NCBI GenBank assembly: GCA_003140115.1
Contig: PLIQ01000075.1
Span: 1 to 6,345 of the forward strand
Source of the DNA: Actinomycetota bacterium
Lineage (GTDB): Bacteria > Actinomycetota > Actinomycetes > Streptosporangiales > Streptosporangiaceae
Direction of reading: 5' to 3'
Length of the DNA stretch: 6,345 nucleotides
The translations under genes and the position numbers were made by a program. The notes below the pieces were generated by a model. The model ran no database searches and was not told where the DNA came from. It saw nothing but the letters and a program-made list of their open reading frames with translations. Shown piece after piece: positions 1-6,282 of this stretch; positions within the stretch are counted from its first letter, which is position 1; each line of letters opens with the position of its first letter.

Positions 1-743
1 GCCAGCGTGTCCAGCCGCTTGACCAGGGCGTGGCTGGCCCCGGCCCCGTCGCAGGTGACCATCAGCTTCCGCCTGAACCGCGGCGGGATCGCGGCGATCG
101 CCGCGTCGGTGATGGCCAGATGGTCAGCGGCGGTATTCGATCCGGCCGACCCGCGGCGCAGCATCCAGGCCAGCGGCTCGCCGCCGGTGTTATCGCATAC
201 CCCGATCAAGGGGTGATGGCCGTAGCCTTTGAAATTCGCCTCCGCGAGTTCCTTGTCGGAGTGCGCGAACGTCACGGTGGCATCCAGCCGGATGCACGTC
301 ACCCCCTCCAGGGTCCGGTCCGCCAGCCGCACCCCCGGCAGCGCGCCATGCCGGGCCGCGACCTGCGCCCACGCGTGCCGGCGGGCCGTATTCACCGCCG
401 CCGTGATCCGCCGGTCCGCCCGCGCCCCGCCCCGGGCGATCTCCGCCAGCGTCCGCCACGCCGTCGGCACCGACGCCACCAGCCCGAACAGCTCCCGCTG
501 ATCGCGCATCACCCGGAAATCGGAGATCACCCGGGCGCCGTCCGCGACCGCGCACGCCAGATCAGCCAGCACCCGGCCCCGGTCATGCACCAAGAACCGC
601 GGCGTGGCCAGCGCCCGCGACAGCCCGCCGGTCAGGCCCGTCTTATCAGCCAGATGCCGCAGCAGCACCAGCCCGGCATGCGACACGACACCCTGACCGC
701 CGCCAGATACCTCCAGGCCCCTGGACCAACCGGTAGCATGCAT
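1..743 (-). CDS. IS1380-family DDE transposase, C-terminus cut by window edge
   Basis: Translating the minus strand from ATG at 743 gives an uninterrupted 247-codon frame to the window edge. IS1380 transposases are usually about 450-480 aa, so roughly the C-terminal half is missing. The opening region (about residues 20-90) is the typical IS1380 N-terminus, including LADLACAVADGARVISDFRV followed by RELFG and VPTAWRTL. The catalytic core begins near residue 150. IRLDAT supplies the first catalytic Asp (D154) and is followed by the family signature FAHSDKE. FKGYGHHPL and GSAGSNTAADH follow, and VTCDGAGASH supplies the second catalytic Asp (D232). The catalytic Glu should lie in the missing part. 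The ATG has a good Shine-Dalgarno sequence, GAGGAG at 754-759, 10 nt upstream. No stop or frameshift is seen, so the gene may be intact beyond the window. It would catalyse cut-and-paste movement of its own IS. Confidence 0.9.
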   Translation of the reverse strand, partial: MHATGWSRGLEVSGGGQGVVSHAGLVLLRHLADKTGLTGGLSRALATPRFLVHDRGRVLADLACAVADGARVISDFRVMRDQRELFGLVASVPTAWRTLAEIARGGARADRRITAAVNTARRHAWAQVAARHGALPGVRLADRTLEGVTCIRLDATVTFAHSDKELAEANFKGYGHHPLIGVCDNTGGEPLAWMLRRGSAGSNTAADHLAITDAAIAAIPPRFRRKLMVTCDGAGASHALVKRLDTL

Positions 744-747
744 GCAG

Positions 748-816
748 AAAGTGCTCCTCGAACTCAGGACAATAAGGACTTCGAACACCCTCACTGTCCC
801 AGCTCAGGAGCACTTT
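748..816 (-). promoter_or_regulatory. inverted repeat over the IS1380 transposase ribosome binding site
   Basis: An 11-bp perfect inverted repeat has arms AAAGTGCTCCT at 748-758 and AGGAGCACTTT at 806-816, with a 47-nt spacer. On the minus-strand transcript the downstream arm contains five of the six bases of the GAGGAG Shine-Dalgarno sequence of the transposase (ATG at 741-743). Folding would therefore hide the start site. The arms and their position are seen directly; the regulatory role is inferred from the fold-back control known for other insertion sequences such as IS10 and IS50. A shorter direct repeat, CTCAGGA, lies at 763-769 and 803-809. The structure could instead be a transposase binding site near the IS end. 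Confidence 0.5.
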
Positions 817-863
817 TTACGTCAGGCACACCGCCCGGCCCTCAAACCCAATGAAAAGACAGG

Positions 864-994
864 GCTTGTCCCGCCAAGTTGAGTCATCGGTGCGGATCGT
901 CCCGAGCTGTTGCCGCTCGAGCATCCTTCGAACTGCCCGAAACCATCCAAACCAGTGGTGGCGATCACCTCTACCTCCATCACGAGGAAGACGC
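864..994 (+). other. flank between two mobile elements, possible remnant of an interrupted gene
   Basis: These 131 bases between the presumed IS1380 end and the Tn7-like left end hold no complete gene. One plus-strand frame (codons from 879) reads into the transposon with a protein-like stretch, FELPETIQTSGGDHLYL, at about 927-977. SGGxHLY recalls the conserved motif of actinobacterial bifunctional primase/polymerase domains, so the flank may be a fragment of a replication gene broken by both elements. This rests on one short motif and is weak. The transposon begins at the third base of an Ala codon in that frame, and the 5 bases before it are GACGC. Confidence 0.2.
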
Positions 995-1058
995 TGTGAC
1001 CGAGTTCTTTAGTTGGCCGCTGGGCATCGATAGTTGGCCACTGCGGGCTATCGCGAGG
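995..1058. repeat. left terminal inverted repeat (64 bp)
   Basis: It starts TGTGACCGAG and matches the reverse complement of 6283-6345 with about six mismatches and one 1-base indel. It contains two copies of TAGTTGGCC, at 1010-1018 and 1031-1039, spaced 21 bp. The first copy starts 15 bases in from the tip, exactly as at the other end. Repeated units of this kind are TnsB/TniA binding sites in relatives. Confidence 0.92.
1010..1058. promoter_or_regulatory. two tandem TnsB-binding-site candidates, left end
   Basis: Two TAGTTGGCC-headed units lie in direct orientation at 1010-1030 and from 1031 to about 1052. Each carries a downstream ATCG block (ATCGA in the first, ATCGCGA in the second). 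The repeat length of about two helical turns matches the 22-bp TnsB sites of Tn7. Binding by TnsB is inferred. Confidence 0.65.
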
Positions 1059-1065
1059 GTGCGAC

Positions 1066-1098
1066 GATGATGATGGCCGCTAGCAGCGATTATCGATA
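1066..1098. repeat. degenerate third end-repeat unit overlapping the tniQ stop
   Basis: TGGCCGCT at 1073-1080 repeats the TGGCCGCT of the first left unit (1014-1021). TATCGATAG at 1090-1098 repeats the ATCGATAG joining the first two units. It covers the tniQ stop codon (1080-1082) and last codons, so it may be a weak third TnsB site inside the coding sequence. No equivalent is obvious at the right end. Confidence 0.35.
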
Positions 1099-2990
1099 GT
1101 CCTGGCAAGCGAGGTCGCGATGGTGCCGAGTTCGGCTTTCAGGCTGGTGTAGTGAGGCCCGGGGTGGCCGGGGTCCAGCAGTTTCCATGCGCTTGTCCAC
1201 TGGGTCCAGGGCTTCCGGAGGTTGGGAGGCATGATGGCCTCGATAGGCCGCGGGGCGAAGAGGTGCTCGCCGGAGGTGACCTGGACCCAGACGTAGATGG
1301 AGGCGAGCTGGCGTTTCCGGTCCCCGAGATCGGGCTGCTGCGGGCCGGGAGCGGGAGGCAGCCGGGCGGTGATGCTCGTCCAGGTTTCCTCGTCGATGCA
1401 CCAGGTCCCGAGGGCCTGTCGCCGGGCCTGGTAATCGACCAGTGGCGTTGCCGGGTTGTCGAGCTCGCGTGTCAGGGCTTCCAGCGCGTTCTCGAAACTG
1501 AGGGGACCGTACTGCTTCCTGGCCCCGGAGTGGACGTGGCTTGCTCCGGTGTAGATGCCGTAGCCGGGCCAGGCGGTGCCGGCTGATGCGATTCCCAGGG
1601 CCTGGGCGGCATCGTGGAGGGAGCCGCCGGCGACCATCTGGACGAGCCGGAGTGCTGCTGTCCGCCGGATGAACCGGCCGCTGACGCCGGCGATCGGCAT
1701 GAAGTGACGGGCATGCCAGTCCTGGGGCAGGAAGGCCGGGATGTTCTTCAGTCCCCAGCGCCCGGGGCGAAGGGCAGCGTCGCGCCGGCCTCGGGAGCCG
1801 CCTGTCTTGGTGAAGGTCCGCAGGACAGGAGCGTAGGCGGCCTGCAGGCCCTCGGAGCACGGGATCGCCATCCGGGTCATGCTGAGGCCCCAGCGGCTCT
1901 GGCCTGCGTTCCGGGTGCCGAAGGGCAGGAGAAGCAGTAGTTGCTCGCGGATATCGTCGCGGCTTCCGGCGAGGATGCGGTCTGCGATGCGCGCGAGCCC
2001 GCCGCTGGCGGCGGCATCCGCGGGTGGGAAGGTGAAGCCGGCCCTGGTGCGGGATGCGTCCCCCGGGGATCCTGCATGCCGGGCGGCAGCCTGTTCCCGG
2101 AGCGAGTCGATGTGCTGGTCGATGGCCGACGCGGTGTCCTCGTCCGGGCTCAGGTGCCGGGCTGCCGGCCAGGTGGAGCAGGCCAGGAGCGCGAGCGCCC
2201 GGAGGTCGGAGAAGTAGCTGGCCGGCGGTGCCGGCATTCCCGCGCTGAGCGTGGCGGCGGGGCCGTCCGGATCAAGGAGGCCGAGGATCTTGTCCTGGAG
2301 GATGATCAGTCCGGGGCCGGCCGGGCGGCGCCGGCTGTCCTGGTCGAGCCGGGTCCCGCAGCAAGGCGGGCGCCGTCCCGTGCCCTGGGCGATCTCGGTG
2401 CGGCACTGGGCGGGATGCAGGCCGGACGCCAGCATCGCGGGCAGCAGGGCGGCATTCCTGCCGGGCCGTCGTCCCCGGATGACCTGGCCGCACCCGGGGC
2501 AAAGGTGCTCCAGCAGCCGCCTGTGGGCGGGGCAGGCGAAGACGACGGGCAGGTGCCACGCCTTGAGCCAGGGGCCGCCGAACGACTCTTGGATGGCCGA
2601 CCCGTCGCCGGCGAGGCATTCCGGGCAGTATCGCGTTGCCGGGGCGAGGATCAGCCTGCCGTCAAGGCGCCGGGCCCCTCGTGCCTTGCTTTCAGGGGAG
2701 GTGATGACGGGCGGGTATCGCTCGTGCCAGGTGCCCATGCCGAGCTGGGCGGCCTGGACGCCGGTGAGCCGGGTCATCCGGGTGAAGGTGCTGCTGTCCG
2801 TCTCCGGGATCCCGGCCAGCAGGATGACGGGGATGTGCGTCCCGCTGGCTCCGTCCGGGGCGAGCCCGGCTAGCTTCGCGATCTTCGCGGGCGGCTGGTT
2901 CAGCCGGCAGGAGAGCCGCAGGAGGAACCCCGGGAGGGATTCGCCGGGGATCGGGATCAGGCTCCTGGGCAGCGGCCTGGGTGCGGGCAT
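1080..2990 (-). CDS. tniQ: TniQ/TnsD-family target-selection protein, long form (636 aa)
   Basis: This protein would choose the insertion site and recruit the TnsC ATPase. The N-terminal TniQ domain is clear: LIPIPGESLPGFLLRLSCRL (residues 11-30) is the family opening. A zinc-binding cluster follows, with CPEC at C122/C125, then C153 and H156, then CPGC at C164/C167; further Cys residues are at 196, 210 and 211. At 636 aa it is much longer than short TniQ proteins (roughly 300-400 aa) and longer than Tn7 TnsD (about 500 aa). The extra C-terminal region contains a likely helix-turn-helix at about 441-475 (IRRTAALRLVQMVAGG, then LHDAAQALGIA). It ends in a Trp-rich stretch (about 526-605) that resembles TnsD-type proteins in style. 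The ATG is 6 nt after the tnsC stop with only a weak AGG 10 nt upstream, so translation is probably coupled to tnsC. A site-specific DNA-binding role is inferred; the actual target is unknown. Confidence 0.88.
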   Translation of the reverse strand: MPAPRPLPRSLIPIPGESLPGFLLRLSCRLNQPPAKIAKLAGLAPDGASGTHIPVILLAGIPETDSSTFTRMTRLTGVQAAQLGMGTWHERYPPVITSPESKARGARRLDGRLILAPATRYCPECLAGDGSAIQESFGGPWLKAWHLPVVFACPAHRRLLEHLCPGCGQVIRGRRPGRNAALLPAMLASGLHPAQCRTEIAQGTGRRPPCCGTRLDQDSRRRPAGPGLIILQDKILGLLDPDGPAATLSAGMPAPPASYFSDLRALALLACSTWPAARHLSPDEDTASAIDQHIDSLREQAAARHAGSPGDASRTRAGFTFPPADAAASGGLARIADRILAGSRDDIREQLLLLLPFGTRNAGQSRWGLSMTRMAIPCSEGLQAAYAPVLRTFTKTGGSRGRRDAALRPGRWGLKNIPAFLPQDWHARHFMPIAGVSGRFIRRTAALRLVQMVAGGSLHDAAQALGIASAGTAWPGYGIYTGASHVHSGARKQYGPLSFENALEALTRELDNPATPLVDYQARRQALGTWCIDEETWTSITARLPPAPGPQQPDLGDRKRQLASIYVWVQVTSGEHLFAPRPIEAIMPPNLRKPWTQWTSAWKLLDPGHPGPHYTSLKAELGTIATSLARTIDNRC

Positions 2991-2996
2991 CGCTGG

Positions 2997-4274
2997 TCAG
3001 CCTGCGGTCTCGCTGGCGGAGGTGCCCGGGTCGTCGAAGACGGTGTTCCGCGGCTTGCGCCGTTTCCGGGCCGGCCGGGCGGGTGCCGGGGGAATGTCGG
3101 GGATCTCGCCCGCGTCGGGGTCGAGTCCGGGCAGGTCGGCGGGGCTGACAGTGAGGGTGTCGAGGAGCCCGGTGGTGATCGTCTCGGCGCCGGTCTCGAT
3201 GGCGTGGCGGCATCCCGCCTGGATGAGTTTCTTGAGCAGGCCGACGATGCCGTTGGTGCGGCCGAACAGGTACTCGGGCATGCTGCCGCCGCTGAGCATG
3301 CCGTCGCAGTCGTTCAGGAGGCGGAGCTGCTGCTCGATGCCGACGAGGTGGGCGGTCCAGGCGGCAGGGCCGTCCGGGGCGCCGTAGCTGAACCGGTCGA
3401 GGTCGATGAGCTCGAACCGCAGGTCGGTCTGGCCGGGGGTGTCGTCGTTGCGGCTTTTGCCGCGGTCTTTGACCGGCGGGAAGATCCACTGCCCGGTCTT
3501 CGGGTCCTTGCGGCCGTCGCGCAGCAGGCCGGACTTCGGGATCCCGACTCCGACGAGGATGAGGGTGGCGGGCAGGCTCATCAGCTCCCTGATGAGGTCC
3601 AGGACGTCCTGGTCGGCTTCTCTGTGCATTTTCAGCCGGGTGATGTCGTCGATCACGATCGCCTTGGTCGCGTGGTCGAAGACGGCGTCCTTGACCGTGC
3701 GGAGCAGGTCCTCCAGCCGCATGCCCTGGTAACGCTCGCCGTAGAAGTGCAGGATCCGCTGGCAGGCCGAGATCGGGGTGGCCTTGACCGGGGTGCGGAC
3801 GTAGACGGCCGGCACGTGCAGGTCCAGCGTCCCGGCGACCGCGGACGGGTTCTGGTCGTAGAGAGTCAGCCACTCGTCCTCGTAGCAGGCCACGGCCTCG
3901 CAGGCGGTCTCGGTCTTGCCCTGGCAGGCGCCGCCGTTGATCATCAGGCCGGGCCTGGTGTCCGGCCCGTGGCAGAACGCGCCGGTCTCGATCAGGGACC
4001 GCATCTGCCGGGAGACCAAGGCGCTCATCGGGGTTTCCTGGATCGCGAGGTTGGAGTGGGTCGCGACCCGGTGCAGGTCGTGCAGGCGCCGCTGCCGCGG
4101 CGTCATCCGGGCGCGCTCGGCGGCGGTGATTACCGGGGCCGGGACGAAGTCGCGGCGGGTCAGCCGCCACCTCGTCCAGCCTTCCAGGGTCTCGCGGTCC
4201 GGCACCGGCCCCGGCAGGAACACCGCGGGCCGGGCGGCCGGGCGGCCGGATCCCGGTCCGGGATCCGCGGTCAT
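2997..4274 (-). CDS. tnsC: TnsC/TniB-family AAA+ ATPase, transposition regulator (425 aa)
   Basis: This protein is the expected ATP-dependent connector that assembles on target DNA with TniQ and activates the TnsB transposase. Visible motifs are a Walker A, GGACQGKT, at residues 114-121, a Walker B, AIVIDD, at 205-210, and a sensor-1-like strand ending LILVGVGI at about 238-245. The Walker B ends Asp-Asp instead of the usual Asp-Glu. A segment with several basic residues and aromatics precedes the ATPase core (about 30-70). The tail (about 390-425) is Pro-rich and carries the basic patch RKRRKPR. The start at 4274 overlaps the tnsB stop as ATGA and is preceded by purine-rich GAGGACGAGGA, a good ribosome site. 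The frame stays open upstream to 4565, but that stretch is compositionally biased overlap with tnsB and was not included. Length fits TnsC/TniB proteins, which are usually about 300-550 aa. Confidence 0.9.
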   Translation of the reverse strand: MTADPGPGSGRPAARPAVFLPGPVPDRETLEGWTRWRLTRRDFVPAPVITAAERARMTPRQRRLHDLHRVATHSNLAIQETPMSALVSRQMRSLIETGAFCHGPDTRPGLMINGGACQGKTETACEAVACYEDEWLTLYDQNPSAVAGTLDLHVPAVYVRTPVKATPISACQRILHFYGERYQGMRLEDLLRTVKDAVFDHATKAIVIDDITRLKMHREADQDVLDLIRELMSLPATLILVGVGIPKSGLLRDGRKDPKTGQWIFPPVKDRGKSRNDDTPGQTDLRFELIDLDRFSYGAPDGPAAWTAHLVGIEQQLRLLNDCDGMLSGGSMPEYLFGRTNGIVGLLKKLIQAGCRHAIETGAETITTGLLDTLTVSPADLPGLDPDAGEIPDIPPAPARPARKRRKPRNTVFDDPGTSASETAG

Positions 4275-6121
4275 TCCTCGTCCTCGTGGGGAAGCGCCAG
4301 AAGGCTGGTGGAGCGCAGCTTGTCGCCGAGCGTCCCGGGCGGCGCGGGCCGCTGCGGGACGGCCTGCTCGCGGCGGCGCCGGCGCTCGGCGTCGATCGCG
4401 TCGCGGGCCCGGGTCGCCTGCTCCGGCCAGCGGAGCGGAACCACTGTTCCCCCGCCGCCGGCTTCCGCGGGTCCCCGGCCGCGCCTGTCCCTGGCTGCCT
4501 GGTCGCCCTGGGCGGTCTCGCGGGCACGGCCCTTCTTCTCCTTCTTCCCCATCTGGGAGGGCCACCGCGAGACGGGAGCGACCCCGCCGAGAAGCCTCAG
4601 CAGCACGGGCAGCAGGTCATCATCGGATTTCGGCGACAGCCCGGCGACGCGGGCCTCGCGGAGCAGTTCGTCCGCGGTCTTGTCCGAGAACGCGGGAACC
4701 TCGCCCTCGGGCGGCAGCCCGTTCCAGCGCAGCGCGTGCCATTTCCCCGGGTCGGCGGGATCCTGGAAGAACACCTGCCGCCGGTCACGGCGGTCATCGC
4801 GGATCACCCACGCGTCCTTGTGCCGGCCGCCCCGGCCGGACGGCTTTCCCTCGTACGGCTTCAGCGCCGAGTCCGCCCTGCCATACCAGAGCCCGCCGAT
4901 CTTCACCCCCCGGTCAGCGTGGATCTTCACGTAATGGACGGGCAGGAGCTCGTAATACAGTTCCGCCCGCGGGATCTGCAAGGCGAACCCGCCCTGGTTC
5001 ATCGCGGCAGCGAACAGCATGTTCGGGCTGTGCTCCTCGCCCGGCCCCCAGGCCGGGGCGTGCTCCCCGAGAGCCCGGTTCTGCCAGACCGAAATAATCC
5101 ATTCTGCTACCACACGTTCCATTTGTGTCATCGTCAGGACGGCAGCGGCCTCGGGATCCGCCCCGCGGTCGGCGACGTCGATCCCGGTATAGCCGGGCAG
5201 GTGCTCGAACAGCAGGCTCCGAAATGCCCCGAATGCCCGTTCGCAGGCGGCCTTGTCCTGCGGCCGCAGGACCCTGGCGGGCAGGATGTTGCAGCCCAGC
5301 GCCTGCTGGGCCGCGACGGCCGTCCGGCTTTTGTAGGGACCGCCGTGGTCGGTGGTGACGGTCTCCGGGGCGAAGAACGGCAGCCCGGCGACCCGGTGCC
5401 CGGCGAAGTCCGCGACGATGCCGGCGGGGACCCCCGGATAGGGCCATTCCATCTCCGGGCCCCAGCCGTCCTGCATCGGCAGCGGCATCATGATGTCGCG
5501 CAGCATCATCGCGATGTCGACCGCGGTGTCCGACACCAGCGTGAGCCGGAACGCCACCGCCGAATGCGTGAACATGTCGAGGGCCAGCGTCAAGGAGGCG
5601 GTCACCGGGTCGCCGAACACGTGCTCGCGGACCTTCACCGGCAGCGGGGTGGTGTCCAGGGCGACGACCTGGCCGGGCCGGCTCACCGTCACGTGCACCT
5701 TCGCGGCCTCGATGCCGTCAGCCGCCCGGTCATAGCGGGGACGGGTGCCGCCCGGCCCGAACCATTCCCGCCAGGCCTTCTTCAGCGTCCAGTAGCCCGG
5801 GACCGGGACATCGGCCCCGAACTTCTCGGCGACGTACTGGGCGACCAGGACGTGCTTGTCCTTCATGCTGGTCCTGGACCGGTCCCTGGTCTCCTTCCGG
5901 ACCGCGAAGATCGCCTCCCGCACCTCCTCGGTGATGCTGGGATGCCCGGCCCGCGGCCGGAGCCACCGCCCGTCGATGCACCCGGCCGGGCCCCTGTCCT
6001 TCCAGACGCCCGCCATGCGCCTCAGCGCCAGCCGGGCACGCTCCGCGTCTCCGGTCTCAAAGGACTGGAACAACTCGTCCAGCCCGCAGCGATCCGCCCG
6101 AACCGGCATCGCCTTGCTCAT
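4271..6121 (-). CDS. tnsB: TnsB/TniA-family DDE transposase (616 aa)
   Basis: This is the DDE (retroviral-integrase-fold) recombinase that binds both transposon ends, nicks the 3' ends and joins them to the target. Residues are numbered from the ATG at 6121. An N-terminal helical and helix-turn-helix region (about 60-123) includes VPGYWTLKKAWREWFG. The catalytic core (about 143-343) has D156 in VVALDTTPL, D258 in VTTDHGGPY and E294 in KAACERAFGAF, so D and E are 35 residues apart as expected. A Mu-type beta-barrel domain follows (about 393-463, HYVKIHADRGVKIGGLWY). A charged, disordered-looking tail (about 520-585) ends in STSLLALPHEDEE, which may contact TnsC. ATG 6121 was chosen because AGGTGA sits just upstream. 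GTG 6127 is in frame directly after a TAG stop and would add two residues, but has no ribosome site. No TnsA-like nuclease domain is fused to it. Confidence 0.93.
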   Translation of the reverse strand: MSKAMPVRADRCGLDELFQSFETGDAERARLALRRMAGVWKDRGPAGCIDGRWLRPRAGHPSITEEVREAIFAVRKETRDRSRTSMKDKHVLVAQYVAEKFGADVPVPGYWTLKKAWREWFGPGGTRPRYDRAADGIEAAKVHVTVSRPGQVVALDTTPLPVKVREHVFGDPVTASLTLALDMFTHSAVAFRLTLVSDTAVDIAMMLRDIMMPLPMQDGWGPEMEWPYPGVPAGIVADFAGHRVAGLPFFAPETVTTDHGGPYKSRTAVAAQQALGCNILPARVLRPQDKAACERAFGAFRSLLFEHLPGYTGIDVADRGADPEAAAVLTMTQMERVVAEWIISVWQNRALGEHAPAWGPGEEHSPNMLFAAAMNQGGFALQIPRAELYYELLPVHYVKIHADRGVKIGGLWYGRADSALKPYEGKPSGRGGRHKDAWVIRDDRRDRRQVFFQDPADPGKWHALRWNGLPPEGEVPAFSDKTADELLREARVAGLSPKSDDDLLPVLLRLLGGVAPVSRWPSQMGKKEKKGRARETAQGDQAARDRRGRGPAEAGGGGTVVPLRWPEQATRARDAIDAERRRRREQAVPQRPAPPGTLGDKLRSTSLLALPHEDEE

Positions 6122-6282
6122 GGTCACCTAATAAGCACAACATGTAGCAAAGATCCTTTTGGCCTCTTCCGGTTAACGGCCCGGAATATCCCGAAAATCC
6201 CTAGCCAGCGTCGAGGCCACCTGCCTGCCGGCAGGTCGTACCGCAGGGAAACCCGTCGTCACAGCCGCCGACGTCACCGGAT
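6122..6282 (-). promoter_or_regulatory. upstream region of the tnsB-tnsC-tniQ operon
   Basis: This is the only noncoding stretch of any size inside the transposon, so the operon promoter should lie here or in the adjoining right terminal repeat. The part next to tnsB (about 6122-6170) is clearly AT-richer than the rest of the element, but I cannot assign -35 and -10 boxes with confidence; TACATG (minus strand, 6141-6146) is a weak -10 candidate. AGGTGA just before ATG 6121 is the ribosome binding site. GGCCTC/GAGGCC inverted hexamers and the palindrome at 6224-6235 also lie here. No reading frame in it looks like a gene. Confidence 0.5.
6224..6235. promoter_or_regulatory. perfect 12-bp palindrome CCTGCCGGCAGG, possible operator
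   Basis: CCTGCCGGCAGG is a perfect dyad about 100 bp upstream of the tnsB start, between the right terminal repeat and the AT-rich zone. It could be a repressor or host-factor site controlling the operon. Short GC palindromes occur by chance in GC-rich DNA, so the role is uncertain. There is no T-run on either side, so it does not look like a terminator. Confidence 0.25.

Larger units (their letters stand above)
1..863 (-). mobile_element. IS1380-family insertion sequence, partial (upstream half)
   Basis: The segment holds the 5' half of an IS1380-family transposase gene plus its upstream region. The rest of the element lies beyond the left edge. The outer boundary is not certain. A CCTGTC stretch (minus strand, about 858-863) is a reasonable candidate for the terminus, because IS1380-family ends commonly begin with CC, but the opposite end is outside the window and the inverted repeat cannot be confirmed. 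The gene reads inward, away from the neighbouring Tn7-like transposon. Confidence 0.7.

Noticed and set aside
748..816. Inverted repeat followed by a short T-run as a transcription terminator
   Set aside because: The 47-nt spacer is too long for a typical intrinsic terminator hairpin, and the placement over the IS1380 ribosome site is better explained by translational control or transposase binding.
30..854. 274-codon plus-strand open frame
   Set aside because: It lies antisense to the IS1380 transposase, which has recognisable catalytic motifs; its own product is compositionally biased.
879..1070. 63-codon plus-strand ORF as a real gene
   Set aside because: It crosses from the flank into the transposon tip, so its C-terminal half is translated terminal repeat. 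Only the part before 995 could be ancestral coding sequence.
995..1100. Tandem TAGTTGGCC units as a CRISPR array or guide-RNA locus of a CAST
   Set aside because: There are only two or three short units per end with no uniform spacers. They occur symmetrically at both ends of the element, and there is no Cas gene, so they are transposase binding sites.
2692..4527. 611-codon minus-strand frame overlapping tnsC in another phase
   Set aside because: The product is Arg/Pro-rich without motifs, whereas the overlapping frame has Walker A and Walker B motifs in the correct order.
4275..4565. Longer tnsC start at 4565
   Set aside because: The extra 97 residues are Gly/Arg/Pro-rich and lie inside tnsB. 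The ATG at 4274 has a strong ribosome site and the ATGA overlap typical of coupled genes.
3204..4934. 576-codon plus-strand open frame opposite tnsC and the end of tnsB
   Set aside because: It is the antisense shadow of the AAA+ gene, with repetitive Val/Asp/Gly composition and no family motif.
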